A stretch of DNA of 64,000 nucleotides from Linanthus parryae (taxonomy: Eukaryota > Streptophyta > Magnoliopsida > Ericales > Polemoniaceae), in assembly GCA_023055425.1 (NCBI GenBank), contig JALGPY010000004.1:19491718-19555717 (forward strand), given 5' to 3'. The notes under the pieces are model-generated. The model made no database searches. It saw only the letters and a program-made list of their open reading frames with translations, and was not told the DNA's origin. The stretch's first letter is position 1, and every line of letters begins with the position of its first letter. The translations under genes were made by a program, and so were the position numbers. Positions 32,513 to 45,195 of the stretch are shown one piece after another.

Positions 32513-33925
32513 TGTTAGAGATAGTTAATCCATAGAGAAATTGAAGCAATACTTGGTAGCTTGAAGAAGCTTGAAACCAAGAAGGTTATTAGTCCCACAT
32601 TGTTACTCACAAAGGATGTGGGTGGCTTTATATGGTATCACACACAAGAGTAGTGTATAACTACTAAGGTGTGTGGTGGACCATGGGTGTTCTTGTGTGC
32701 CTCACGCGCACACACACGCGCGTCGTCGCCTCGCCTCGGGTCGGGTCGAAGGGCGATTCGGACGAAATGTCTCGGCGTCCCGCGTCCGCGAGGAGACGTG
32801 GCGTGAGATTATAAATCAGTTTTGGTCCATTACACACCAGTTTAATTTTAATTAATGGGTGATTTAGTAATGGAATCAAAACGGGTTTTGACCACATTAA
32901 TGGGGATTAATTGGGAGATAATTACATCAGTTTTTCCATATCAATTTTGAATGAAAAAAGAAACGATTTTGGTGTGATTCTATTCTCTCCGATTTTTGCT
33001 TCAGACTCTCTCTCTCACCCAAAAATCCGATCTGCTCGTGGTGTTCTTGGCGAACTGAGGTCCAATCGTCGTTGATCTTCTACGTGGCTGTGACGAAGAA
33101 GATCGGAGCTGTTTTATCCTGGAAGAATCATCGCCAGCATCCCATCACAGTGTAAGTGGGGGCGATTATCTCTTCAAGAACAGTCATGCCTTCTTGCAAG
33201 ACCTGACGACTCAAGTGTTCTTTCCTACTTTCTGTTTAAGTGTGAATGAGAGGTATGCCATCTATTTTGCTGTCTTTTTATCAGTTTTTGATACGTGTGC
33301 TATTTACCTTCATGTTTCGTTACCTACGTTTCTTTGGTCATGACTTGTTAAATAATTTTGCCTGTCTAATAGTGTATATTTCCAACATTCGTGAAGAGAT
33401 AAGCAGTAATTTATTTAACAAAATGGCAAGCAAAACTGAAAAATCTGTTGACGATTCATCTGCATCTGCTGTGGCCATTGATTGGGCCATTTATACTTTT
33501 CCACAAGCTTTTTAATTGATTGGTTTACCAGAAAAATTCAATGGAGGCGTCGGCTTTTCTCGTTGGCAAAAAAGATGAAATTGTGGTTTACTATAAAGGG
33601 TTTTATGGCCTGTTGTGGAGTATGAGAAACCGGTAGTGGATCAAGAAAAAGCTGATTTAGTTAAGGCTTTTGCGAAGTGGGCTGAGAAAGACAGGGTGGC
33701 TAGGGAAGCTATTTTGGCTGCTCTGTCGAACACTCTGTTTGATATTTATTCATCAGATTCCTACACCGCAAATCTCTTATGGGAAAAGCTAAATGAGACA
33801 CATAACACTGACTCACAGGGTCTGGAAAAGTATTATGTGTCTAAGTTTCTTGATTTCAAACTGGTGGACAATAAATCCATGACTGAGCAAGTGCATGAGT
33901 TCGAGATGATTTGTAATACCCTGTT
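32513..33925 (+). mobile_element. Truncated Ty1/copia element: LTR plus partial gag
   Basis: From TGTTAGAGATAG at 32513 a sequence with LTR-like character runs to about 33160: GTCCCACATTG, a TATATGG region, a GC-rich CACACACACGCGCG segment and a CT-rich leader. From 33421 a copia gag follows on the plus strand. It stops abruptly near 33925; no protease, integrase or RT follows, and there is no second LTR in the window. The inner LTR boundary and primer site are not evident. Confidence 0.6.
33421..33925 (+). pseudogene. copia gag (UBN2-like) fragment
   Basis: The frame starts MASKTEKSVDDSSASAVA, hits a stop near 33512, then resumes in other frames with LPEKFNGGVGFSRWQKKMKL, GFMACCGV and a long open part, VVDQEKADLVKAFAKWAEKD through LWEKLNETHN and EMICNTLF. 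This follows the usual copia gag pattern (F-G-x-x-Y/F-xx-W, then W-x-x-x-D/E...LWxxLxxxY). At least two frame changes and one stop break it. The C-terminal half with the zinc knuckle is absent. Confidence 0.75.
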
Positions 33926-35764
33926 TTTATACTACAGTTTTTTTAAACCGTATGTTATTTGAAGAGATATGTAGTTTATGCAAAGATAAACTAATTAGTT
34001 AAGTGGGGGTTGTGGTTGAAATTTAAAGAAACCTTAATACCCTCTATGCAATCTAATAAAAGATAATTAAATAATAAAACAAAAAAATAAAAAGAAAAAT
34101 AATAATAGTAATAATTTAATGAGAGTAGTTTCTCCACCAACTCACTCAAACACACTGATGAGAAAACTCTCCCAAAAATCGAAGAAGACTCTTCTTCTTC
34201 ATAAACCCCCCCCCCCCTTCTCACCCGTCACCACCACCAACACCATCGCCACCTCGATCACCGGCAACACCACCACGGCCACCAACACTTCCTCCTCCAC
34301 CTCTCTGCCTCTCTCTCTCTTCTCCCTTGTTTTCGCCGGTGAAGAGCAGCAGAAGTAGCAGCGGTGATGAAGTCGCTGCCGCCTCCGACGAACAAAACCA
34401 CAACCACCCCCACTGTCATCTCCCTCTCTTTCCTTCGATTGGGACCCAATTTCCCCTCTCCACTCTGTTTCGATCAGAGGAGAAGAAATAACAGCAGCGA
34501 ATCGCTGCAGAATCAACCAGAAACGACCGCCGCCGCCGCCATTATCGCCGGCGAAGAACACGACCGACGAATCTCACACACCAACCCTACTTTAACTGTC
34601 CCATTCGAATCCCTGAGGTCCGAGAAAGCCTTTGGAGGCCTCAAATGAAGCCAAGGAGACCCGGAGTAGCCCCGTCGAGCTTCACCGTCGACGACGACGC
34701 CATTAACGCCAACGAAAGCTCTGCCTCTCCAAATACGACGCACCTACCTCCTGAAACTGGTGCCATCCACCTCCTGGAGGTCATAGGAGTCCATAAAAGC
34801 TAACAATCGGGGCCAACAATGCCGGAGTCGCCGGATTCGACCATCACCGCCGGCCACCACGACGGCAAACTCAACCGGACCTAATTCACAACCGTTTTTC
34901 ATGATTTTTGGTGTGGGTAACATCTAAATCCTCTCCTGATTCGTTCTTGATAATCAAAATGCAATTTTAATAGCTAAATCCGGACTTGGATCGGTTGGGT
35001 GAAGAAAATGTAAAGTGTTCTTGAACTAGGGGGTTGAATGTACTTTCAGAAACTACAAGGGTGGAATCTGTCGCATACCAAACTGCTATTTGTTAGTGGG
35101 GCGTTATTGTGTGTCTTTTATCAGAACTTGAGGTTCCCAGTTGTTATTTACCTAAACTGCATATAAATTATAAAATTAAAAAAATTCTATTTTGGATTAA
35201 AATTATTTCCTAATATTTCTAAATATTTTTTTAATTATGTAAAAGAAAATTTGGCTATTAAAATTATGTAGGAGTTATTTAATATAAAATATTGTTGTTT
35301 CTCTTGTAAAATAAGCAAAATAAAAATATATGTTGTTAAATAAATATTTTCAATTGCTCGTAAAACTAGTGCTTTAAGTAAAATAGGTTATTTGGATAAT
35401 ATTAATGAAATAAAATAAGTTAGAAGTTTAAATTATGAAATTAATAACTAATAATTTGACTCATTAATTAACAATCCACATTTTTCTTGTTTTAATAAAT
35501 TGGTTATTTTCCTAGATACTATAAATTATTTATCCCACATAAATGTATAAATATGTATGCTCCACACTTGTTTTTATTTGAGTCTATATTTATAAATTTA
35601 GTTATCTTAACATAGTGAGTATATTTATTATTAATAAATGATTAGCTACAAATAATGTAGAATAAATCAAACTTTGTGGTTGCCTAATATAAATAAGGCG
35701 TATAATAATTTGTTGTTTCCTAAATATGAGTGTGTATAAATTTAATATGCGATTTCTAACTTAA
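33926..35764. other. Unassigned region: C-rich/CT-rich block and AT-rich spacer
   Basis: 34110-34900 is rich in CCACC/CACCACC words with a C run at 34207-34219, and has overlapping open frames on both strands (for example 34364-34648 plus and 34199-34561 minus). None resembles a known protein; base composition explains them. It could be the 5' part of a plant gene (CT-rich leader and low-complexity first exon), but I see no supporting domain. 35110-35764 is AT-rich with nothing recognisable. Confidence 0.3.
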
Positions 35765-38094
35765 TGACGCGAATTCTTTACGCGCTTAAACGCAAGTATA
35801 CGGTCAAGTAGTATGTGGAGTATTTTACGACTCCGAGTATCGAACCCAAGGGAATTTACGATTATTAGTTAACTAGAAAGTAATTATGAGATATCTATGT
35901 AACCGGTAAGAAGGGTTTGGATTTTGTAAAGTTGTCGCCCACAAACAAGCGACTAAAATTAAATGACAAGTAACTAAATATTTTTGGAGAATTTTCACTT
36001 TAAACGAAGACAAATTGTGATGTAATACGATTAATAAGGAAGAACTAGGCAATTGATGGTCCCTAGGGTTGTTAACGATTTCCGGGTTATGCATGAAACA
36101 CTCTACTCACGTTCTAGTTATATCGGGTAATGCTCATCACGATCTTCTCTCGATCTCACGTGAATTTGTGTAAACAATAGATTTTGGGTCCTCTCGGTCC
36201 ACCTCCGTCTATTAATACAATCTAATTGATTTGCTAGACTTGTTCACCGGGTCCTATCGGTCCACCGAATTCACTAAGTTCTAACAAAAATCAATTGAAA
36301 CTACCCTCACACGATTAATCAAGTTTCTATCTCCTGTCGGTCTCAAGAAACTACAAGATTACCTACAATATTCTTTAACATGTATCAAAAAGTTCACTTT
36401 CGTGCAACAATCTCAACGACTAGTATCCTAAGGGTGATCAAGCCAAGAATACTACGAATGAAGTACAAGAATATGTAAGATAACTAGACCATTCATAAAC
36501 TTTAAGCAAACGCAAATTACTAGCGCGTGTATACGCAAGTGCACGGTCAAGTAGTAAGTGGAGTATTTTACGACTCCGAGTATCGAACCCAAGGGAATTT
36601 ACGATTACTAGCTAACTAGAAATTAACTTTACGATATCTAAGTAACCGGTAAAAAGGGTTTGGATTTTATAAAGTTGTCGCCCACAAACAAGCGACTAAA
36701 ATTAAATGACAACTAACTAAATATTTTTGGAGAATTTTCACTTTAAACGAAGATAAATTGTGACGTAATACGATTAATAAGGAAGAACTAGGCAATTGAT
36801 GGTCCCTAGGGTTGTTAACGATTTCCGGGTTATGCATGAAACACTCTACTCACGTTCTAGTTATATCGGGTAATGCTCATCACGATCTTCTCTCGATCTC
36901 ACGTGAATTTGTGTAAACAATAGATTTTGGGTCCTCTCGGTCCACCTCCGTCTATTAATACAATCTAATTGATTTGCTAGACTTGTTCACCGGGTCCTAT
37001 CGGTCCACCGAATTCACTAAGTTCTAACAAAAATCAATTGAAACTACCCTCACACGATTAATCAAGTTTCTATCTCCTGTCGGTCTCAAGAAACTACAAG
37101 ATTACCTACAATATTCTTTAACATGTATCAAAAAGTTCACTTTCGTGCAACAATCTCAACGACTAGTATCCTAAGGGTGATCAAGCCAAGAATACTACGA
37201 ATGAAGTACAAGAATATGTAAGATAACTAGACCATTCATAAACTTTAAGCAAACGCATGTATCATGTCCAAAATCCGGAAAATCATCCAACAAACCCTAG
37301 TTTTCCATCAATCACCTAGCTTAAAGAAGTTTAGCTAGACATAATAGTGTTCAACATGATCAAAATAATGAAGTTCATGAAAAATAGAAGAAGAAAAGAT
37401 GATCAAACGCTTGAATCTTCAATGTTGATGATCTTCCTTGCTCCAAGCTTGTTCTCCCTTCTTCCCTAGCTCCAAAATCTTCAAAGATGCGTGAATTTCT
37501 TGCTCTTAGGTCGTTCTCCACGTTTTCTACCAGCTGGGCACGCTTTTTAATGAAAATTAGACGAAATTGCACTTCAGCCCCTCTACTTTGTAATTCCCGG
37601 ACAGAATTACTTGCTGATTTTGCGCGGGCTGTATCTCCCTCATACGGACTCGTCTTCGGGCCTACCATATACCGTTGGAAAGCTACGGATGTCTACTTTC
37701 CAATGCCGCAAGCCTTGCTTCAAAATTCCTTGTAGATTTTCCTGGGCATCGAAAAGAGTGCAGGCTGGTCAGGAGTGACTTTTCCAACTTTGCTTCGTTT
37801 GTGCATCTCCTTTTCTCCTCTTCATCTAGCTCCATTCCAAGCATATCCAAGCATCTCATAAGCTCCATTGCACCTATTTTACCTGAGATACACAACACTA
37901 AACAACCCGTGCAATTATCATAGCAAATATGAGAGAAAACATGCACAAATAAGCTAGAAACACAACTTTTCACTCTTAGGCTTAGAAATAGTCAAATTCA
38001 CATATTTGTGCAAATATAACATCTAAATCATGTGAAATAAGCCTAATACAAGTAATATGGAAGTATGAAAATAACTCCTAAAAGAGAGTTATCA
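35765..38094 (-). repeat. 3' LTR of the Athila-like element, with internal partial duplication
   Basis: 2330 bp against 1588 bp in the partner. The extra 742 bp arises because the outer LTR part occurs twice: 35765-36512 and again 36513-37254. The first copy starts TGACGCGAATTC exactly like the 5' LTR. The second starts AAATTACTAGCGCGTGTATA and differs over its first ~200 bp (for example GGTAAAAAGGG for GGTAAGAAGGG), then becomes nearly identical. The rest (37255-38094) matches 45968-46807. Confidence 0.9.
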
Positions 38095-38109
38095 AATACC
38101 CCCACACTT
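38095..38109 (-). other. Polypurine tract of the Athila-like element
   Basis: The minus strand reads AAGTGTGGGGGTATT directly before the LTR start TGATAACTC. This is the expected plus-strand primer position. Confidence 0.75.
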
Positions 38110-41100
38110 ACCTTTTGCTCGTCCCGAGCAATACCACTATTTACTAGCCAACTCAAGACGCAAACGACTCTACACGACTCACGACTATGCAACTACATGA
38201 TGCAAATGCAAACTACGACTCGATCCTACACAAACACATATATACACAAAACACACTTTTTATCTTTTTGGTTGAGATCGGGCAATATCCATTGGCTTAA
38301 ATCGAGTATCATGAAGTGATGAGAATCCTAGGAACAAAACATGAGTTGAAACTAAATTCGACAACGAGACTCTCCCCTAGTTAGTATAGAAAGCCGAACT
38401 TTACTAAGTACAAGAGTACGCTACCTCTTCGCGTGTGCCACGAAATAAGAGACTACGCTAGGCAAAGCCACATCCAAGGTCCGAGCTCCTAATCCGCTAA
38501 TGGTTTTCACATGATGAGGCTTAGGGACATATAGATAATCTCGTCGAAATCAAGTCCTAAGCGTCACATTCTCACATCAAATCCCACATCTCACACACCC
38601 TCACCACGATGATAGGAACCAAAACCCAAAGCTCACCACCTCCGGCCCTCAATTCCCTCAAACCCCGGTACACTAGTGATCTCCGTGGCCATCGTCGTTC
38701 GTCGTGCATGAAACGTGAACCGTCGTCGTCAAAGTAGCTCCACCACTCGCTCCAATTCAAATTCAACTCAACCTTTATTTAATTTCTCCTTTTTCTTTTT
38801 CTCTCTTTTTTTTATTTTTTTTTTCTTTTTTTTTTCTTTCTTGTTTTTTCAGTTCTCTCAAAATACCATCACAATGCACAAATAATATCCGAGTGGTCTT
38901 CAAATAATAATCAAATATGCTAGGAGAAGGAAACACGTAAATCGATGAATGAATATCACATAGAAATATCATCTTCTCCTAACTCAATCAAAGTCCATGT
39001 CATATCCAAGCCGCAGAATCAACGAAGTACATGTGTGGGAGTGGAGTCGTCGCAAGCTCACTCTCAATGTCCGGAGTCAAAAGTCGACACCCCCACACTC
39101 GAATGTCACCATATCCCCTCTCAAGTAGTCCCGAAGATGAATGTATCTCGTGCCTAATCCAACCGATCCTCCTACACCAAAGTAATCAAAACCGGTACCT
39201 AGCACGATCCACCAATTAAGTTCTCCCAACCCAATTCCGTGCGTATTAGATTCACGCACTCACGGCTCTCCACAACTGTGTCCATGATGTAATGGCATGG
39301 AACACCGCCACACCGAAGTGCGCAAGCCTACTCACTCACCCTCGCATCCCCTCGTAGGTAGTCAATGTAGTGCAAGCAAGATGTAGAACTCAACGAATTG
39401 TATAATCACTCCCTCATCGAACCCCCTCAACTACACAACCCCCTCGTGATGCACTAAAGTGGTGATTCTAATCAATTTGTGTTGAAGGCCAAGAATCGTC
39501 ACCCTAGGTCCGAAGGCTAGCAAGAATCCAAGGTTCAAATTGGGGCGTCTAATGGTCCTACAAGGTGAGTTCTAAAAGCAGTGAGTGCTCTAATACGCGT
39601 CCTCGCACAGCTGTTTCGTGTGCCACTACGAGGCGGGTTGGCGACTACCTAAGACGCACACATGGATGTTCGGCTTGTTTAGCTCACACCTAGCTCAGCT
39701 CTTGTAAGAAAATAGGCACACACTTTGAGTTTGAAAATCAAGTACGTGTTAGAAATAGGTAGGCACTCCCGTAAAGAAAGTCTCTCTATACCTGCTAGGG
39801 GGGACTCACGTCGTCACTCTCGGCCGCAAATCATGCTCTACGCCTAAAATCCTCACACTTCGCAATTTATCAAACTTTAGCCTCTTTCGATTGCCCTTTT
39901 CTCAAAATTTTCTCTTTTTATTTTTTTTTATATAGTTCCTACACTACATGCAAGCTGACACGAACGAAACTACACAAGACATTCGACAGGGTAGGTAGAC
40001 TCAAATAAGAACACGTGCAATATTAAACACAAACTCAACAAGTATATACACGACTAACAAAACACAATATGACATACTATCACAATATCACGACACGGAC
40101 CACATAAACAGACACAAAACGACACGAACAACTATATGCAGACATGGCGATGCAAACACTGACTGGCTAGTCAAGACTAAAACTCCCCCCGCACTTGAGT
40201 GCTTCGTTGTCCTCAACGAATTTGTAGATTAACCAAGAAGACTCAGCATTCAAATGCGACGGGCGGTGATTCTACTCGGATTCGAAGCCACGACACAAGA
40301 AGGTAGCTACAATAAATTTAGAGATAATTCAAGCTACGTGCACGTGAACGAGTTGTGTGTACCGAAATTAAGCAAGTACTCAAGTAATTCCCTAGAATTC
40401 TAAAAATAAATTCCTAGAGCAAGTACGATGTGCCTAAACGGTAAGTACAGAGAGAGAAGAATACTCACAACCGACACAAGGTCAGGGACGAAATCCGATA
40501 GGTGCTGACTGAGATAGCGAGAACAATCCCCAAGCTAACATTGTGCGGAACAATGCAAAATCCCTTGCGGTCGAGTGTGTGGAACACACCGGGGTCGATT
40601 GATCTTGTTGCTGCTGACGGAAAGAGAACGAAGAATCCCCGAACTCGTTATGTGAGTTCCCTTGCGGTCGAGTGTGAACTAGCACACCGGGGTCGATGTC
40701 TGCGTCCTACTTTTCATCCAATTTCGAACTCGGACAGAGAGCATTATGTCGATCAAATTGCAGCATAATGTGTTTCGTGCTTAGTCCATTGTTGAAGTCC
40801 CACAAGCCAACTCTTTATCTTGAAGTAAGTGAGTAACAAGCTGCTGCCTTCAAGTCCAAACAATTCAATACCTCCTCCAACCCCAATTACCAATAAACTA
40901 ACCACCTGAAACAACTCAAACTAACACCTCCAAATAACCTCCTGTAACCTCCAATCTCCAATTCAATCCCATAGCCATTACCAACAATACCCAGTACCTA
41001 CAACCTTCAACCATTAATTCCACAGTATCCAATCCGCCATGAAAACCAGCACCTACAAATTCATCCACCTACAGCCACCATTATCCGCCACAAAACATCC

Positions 41101-42654
41101 ATAGCAATCAACCTGCAACTTCACACCAGACCCTACCACAACTAAGCTGCTTCAACCCAACCAAATCAACAAACCAATCATCCATATCAACCTAGCAAAC
41201 AATTAATCTCCTTGAACCATAACAACCTCCTACAGCACCCAACACCAATTTAACGAATCTGAACCTCTACCTCAACATCACCGTCTGACCCAAAACACCC
41301 ACCTGATACTACCACCATTTAAGCCGACCTCTTCACCATTACTACACCACAGTACATCACCTGAACTCAACCAAATCACCAACCTGCAAATCACCAATAA
41401 GAAGCAGCAAGAATCGAAGCAAGAAACCCAGTTGGAGCAGCGAAGAACAGAGAGGGAAGAGTTGATTCCAACCCTTGATGGCTGGCCCGAATTCAATCGC
41501 AGGTAGGTTCGGTTGGGTTCTCGATTTGCTCTGTGGCTGCGAATTGGTTAGCGAGGCGGTGGAGGAGGATCTGGGTTTGTGGGTTGTTCAAGTTTCGGTG
41601 ATTGACGGTTGGTTCTCGGTGGTTGTGGCGTGAAAGCTGTCGGGGAGGGGGAAAGTTTCTGCTGCGTGTTCGCCGGAGTTGAGAAGAGAAGTCGCTGGCT
41701 TCACAGGCAGCCGGAGGCGCGATGGGACACCACCACCAATCGCCGGAATTCGGGGCGGGAGTGGTGGCTGAAAACTCGTCGGGAAGAGACGGAGAGAGAG
41801 AGAGAGAGGGTGGGCCGCTGGGTTCGCCGGAGTGAGAAAGAGCCGCCGGTGTGAGAGAGAGGTCGCCGGAGGGTGAAGCCGCGAGGAATCGATTGGGTTG
41901 CAGAGAGATGGAGGGTCCTGTGTTCGATCGGGTTGCAGAGAGATGGAAGGTGAAGAACAGCCCCTCTGTTTGCCCTGATGTGTCTTCTAAACTATGCCTG
42001 AATTACCAAAAATACCCCCGAGTAATGAAGGAAATATCGCCCCTGCACATAATGGTCGTACGACCACTTGTACTGGTCGTGTGACCAGCAGAAGCCATGT
42101 TTTGCGAGTTCTCCATATTTTGACTAAGTACAAAGTGGTCCTACGACCAGTTGGCTGATCATAAGACCAGTCTGGGGCTGGAACTGCTCTTTCTTCTTTT
42201 TTTTTTTTTTTTTTTTGATCCGTTTCCTTTGCTTGATCTTCGAGGGTCCTTAGCTTGAATTCCATGTTCCTCTTTTTGTTCTTGAGCCAACTTCTCGTGA
42301 CAAAAACTCGACACGCTTCCCACATCCTCGGAAATCTCCTCGTGATCACATCTTTCTCGTTCAATTTCCGCCTTTCTCTTACGTCTGAACTCCGATGCGC
42401 GCATTTCCATGTGAGTCTACGCACATCAAGAAGGGGAGTCCGAATCTCGTAATAACCTGTAAACCTGCGGAGACTGAATTCAAATGTCAAATTCTCGCTC
42501 TCTCACCCCTCAGATAACAAAACGGAATTTAAAAACGCACACAACAGTATTTAAAACACACTCTCTACACTAATGCATAAAATACGTTGGGTTGCCTCCC
42601 AACAAGCGCTTTGTAATTTACGGTCGACGGCCCGACCCAGTTACCTCACGAAGC
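38110..42654 (-). other. Noncoding 3' region of the Athila-like element
   Basis: No pol or env motif is found on either strand. Noted contents: a T-rich run (38805-38860); a 40-bp block repeated at 40561-40600 and 40658-40697 with a small GTGTG...CACAC hairpin; a C/A-rich low-complexity stretch (40860-41300); GA-rich DNA (41790-41900); four 16-bp near-palindromes (42053-42170); a T run (42197-42217); and, just after the gag stop, GCTTGTTGGGAGGCAACCCA, a phrase common in plant Athila/Tat-type elements. Short open frames here look random. Confidence 0.6.
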
Positions 42655-45078
42655 TCAGAAAGGTGGTTTGGCAGGTCGTGTCGCATCCAACTTCTGGCGC
42701 TGGATACTCATGACTACCTCGTGCGCCTGCAAACTCGATTCTTTACCCTTAGGATCTGGCGGATCTCCTTGTGTCAGCTCTGAAATTCCGCGCACAACTT
42801 TCACAGGAAATGGCAAGTCTGGCTTCACCTCATAAGTGTACTGAGGAGTCGGTTTGAAAACCTGAAAGGTCTCAACAGTATCGTTGACCCTCATGATCAA
42901 CTCTCCATTCTCCACATCAATTAAAGTCCGACCGGTAGCCAGAAAGGGCCTACCAAGAATGATCGGAACGTCACCAACTGGCATGTCAAGGATCACAAAA
43001 TCTGCCGGCATGATCAAACTACCAACCCTCACAAGTAAGTCTTCTACCACCCCAATGGCCTTCTTGGATGACTTATCTGCGAATTTCAGATTGATCCAGG
43101 TTTTACTAGGCTCCCCCACACCTAGCTTCTTAAATATTGAGAGTGGCATCAAGTCGACACTTGCCTCCAAATCACATAGAGCCTTGCCTGTATATGCCCC
43201 GCCAAGTGTAGCCTCAATAACAAAACTACCTGGATCTTTCTTCTTCTTGGGTAGCCCATGCAAGACACATGAACTCACCTGCTCATTCAGTTTCACTGTC
43301 TGAAAGTTATCCATAGGTTTTCTCCCATAGATTGCATCCTTGATAAACCGCGCATACTTAGGCATTTTCTGCAGCGCCTCAATCAACGGAATGTTTATGT
43401 GCAGTTTGGAGAAAATATTGAGAAATCTCCTGTACTCCTCAGAGTCATCCTTCTTCTTTCTAGTTTTCAATGGAAAAGGTACATCTTTAGAAGAAGAGGG
43501 CGGTGGTAATACCTCATTGGACTTTTCATCATCATGTGGAGTCATGCCCTTTGATTGGGGGACCATGACAGGTGTCTTCTCAGAATCGAAGACCTCATGC
43601 TCCTTAGCTTTTGACGCTTCAGCTCTAGCATGGCTTGGGTATGGCGGATCAGTCAACGAAACCCCGCTGCGAGTGGTAATGGCATTTACCTGGCGCACAT
43701 TCTCTGTGTCAGATGGTAGAGAACCAGGTGCTCTAGCAGATAATTGCGTTGCAATTTGCCCAACTTGAACCTCTAGTGCACGAAGAGAAGTCTTCGTAGC
43801 CTGCAAATCAGAAGACATAGCATTGACCGTCGTCGTCATATCGTTCATGTTGTTACTCAGCTGTGTCAACGCCTTAGTGAGTACAGAAATCTCTGGGTTT
43901 GGCGCTACAACAGCCGGTGGTGGAGCCTGCGACACTGGTGCTTGTGGCATGTGCTGAAACCCAGGTGCGTATATAGCTCCAGACTGATCCCCATACCTGA
44001 AACCTGGATGATCTCTTGTGCCTGGTCTGTAGTTCCCTTGGTTCCAATTCTGTCGCGGTCCTTGTGCCCCCACAAAGTTCACATCTTCACTTGCAATCTG
44101 GGCCAAGGCTGAATCAAATTCCTGCTCCTCTACTCTTGCAACTGGCTTCTGGTCCCGATACACATGCTTGGCTAAATCTGACACCATCTTGCTGATCCCA
44201 GTCTTCCATTCATCATCTTTAGGTTCAGGCAATGCCGATAATCTCCTGGAATCATATAGTTGTGAGTCCTGCTTAGCGAGCTGCTTCATGAGCGCATAGG
44301 CTCCTTCCTTGTCCACAGAGAACAGAAAATTCCCTCCAGCTTCTCTGTTAACCAGCTCCTGATTGTGACGTTCTAGACCATAGTAGAAGACTTGCAAAAT
44401 TTTGTAGTCCCCAAAATCATGGTTTGGGCACTTCCTGATCAAATGCATAAAACGGTCCCATGCATCTACTAAAGTTTCATCGGCATGTTGCCGAAAGCCT
44501 AGAATATCACCCTGTAGCTCAATCACCCGTTGAACTGGATAAAACTTGGCCATGAACTCATCCACACACTGAGCCCATGTAGTTATCGAATCAGGAGCTC
44601 TTGACTGTAGCCACTTCTCAGCTGCACCCTTCAGACAATAAGGGAAAAGAATTAGCTTCAACGCCTCTGCTGTTACATCCTTGTACTTGGTAGTCTTTAT
44701 GTACGCGTTGAACCTCCCAATAAATTCATTGGGGTCTTCATCCCTGTTCCCATAGAATTGGAACTGATTGGTCACCGTCTGAATTGTCGCAGGCTTAAGT
44801 TCAAAGTGTTCGGCCTGTATCTCTGGCACTACAATTGCCGGGTTGTGTCCATAGGTGGACGTTTGGAATTTCTTCACAATAGCCTGCCCAGACTTGTTGT
44901 ACGGTGTCTGGGCGTTGCGATCATTTAACAATTTCGCCAACTCTTCCATTTTCTCATTGAGCTGCGCGTTGGTCAATTGATCACCCATAGTGCTCTGTTT
45001 CTGTCTTCTCCTCTGATCTCTGTATAACTGCTCTGGGTTTTCAAGTGGGTGCACAAGTTCTCTAGGGATCCTGGACAT
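42655..45078 (-). CDS. Athila-type Gag-protease polyprotein of the retrotransposon
   Basis: An uninterrupted 807-residue frame. Residues about 110-250 form a retrotransposon gag domain (FQFYGNRDEDPNEFIGRF, GAAEKWLQSRAPDSITTW, FMAKFYPV). A proline/glutamine-rich stretch around 400 and a coiled-coil-like segment around 410-460 follow; I see no CCHC zinc knuckle. Residues about 620-720 are an aspartic-protease-like fold (CDLEASVDLMPLSIF, then VPIILGRPFLATG). Athila-type proteases usually have CDLGAS; here the Gly after Leu is Glu, which may weaken activity. The start at MSRIPRELVH is the first Met after the primer site; a second candidate is MGDQLTNAQL, 30 residues later. The frame ends with no pol. 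Confidence 0.88.
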   Translation of the reverse strand: MSRIPRELVHPLENPEQLYRDQRRRQKQSTMGDQLTNAQLNEKMEELAKLLNDRNAQTPYNKSGQAIVKKFQTSTYGHNPAIVVPEIQAEHFELKPATIQTVTNQFQFYGNRDEDPNEFIGRFNAYIKTTKYKDVTAEALKLILFPYCLKGAAEKWLQSRAPDSITTWAQCVDEFMAKFYPVQRVIELQGDILGFRQHADETLVDAWDRFMHLIRKCPNHDFGDYKILQVFYYGLERHNQELVNREAGGNFLFSVDKEGAYALMKQLAKQDSQLYDSRRLSALPEPKDDEWKTGISKMVSDLAKHVYRDQKPVARVEEQEFDSALAQIASEDVNFVGAQGPRQNWNQGNYRPGTRDHPGFRYGDQSGAIYAPGFQHMPQAPVSQAPPPAVVAPNPEISVLTKALTQLSNNMNDMTTTVNAMSSDLQATKTSLRALEVQVGQIATQLSARAPGSLPSDTENVRQVNAITTRSGVSLTDPPYPSHARAEASKAKEHEVFDSEKTPVMVPQSKGMTPHDDEKSNEVLPPPSSSKDVPFPLKTRKKKDDSEEYRRFLNIFSKLHINIPLIEALQKMPKYARFIKDAIYGRKPMDNFQTVKLNEQVSSCVLHGLPKKKKDPGSFVIEATLGGAYTGKALCDLEASVDLMPLSIFKKLGVGEPSKTWINLKFADKSSKKAIGVVEDLLVRVGSLIMPADFVILDMPVGDVPIILGRPFLATGRTLIDVENGELIMRVNDTVETFQVFKPTPQYTYEVKPDLPFPVKVVRGISELTQGDPPDPKGKESSLQAHEVVMSIQRQKLDATRPAKPPF

Positions 45079-45195
45079 ACACTGATGACCTGAAAAGCAG
45101 ACTCAAATACAAGTGAGAAAACAAGTAGCTAATTAAACAAAAAAGTAAAAGAGATATCCTAAATCAATTTCTACTAAACTAATAAACCGTTAAAG

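Noticed and set aside
34119..34743. Several opposed frames in the C-rich block
   Set aside because: They mirror each other and consist of low-complexity Pro/Thr/Ser or Gly/Val runs; no domain recognised.
37375..37973. Pairs of open frames near the end of the Athila-like LTR
   Set aside because: Identical frames occur in the other LTR (46088-46686); they are LTR sequence, not host genes.
41987..42490. 167-codon minus-strand frame
   Set aside because: It follows the gag stop in another frame, crosses a poly-T run and shows no gypsy or host domain.
42655..45078. Integrated pararetrovirus or other virus
   Set aside because: LTRs, tRNA-Asp primer site, 5-bp duplication and Athila-type gag identify an LTR retrotransposon; no viral movement or coat protein motif is seen.
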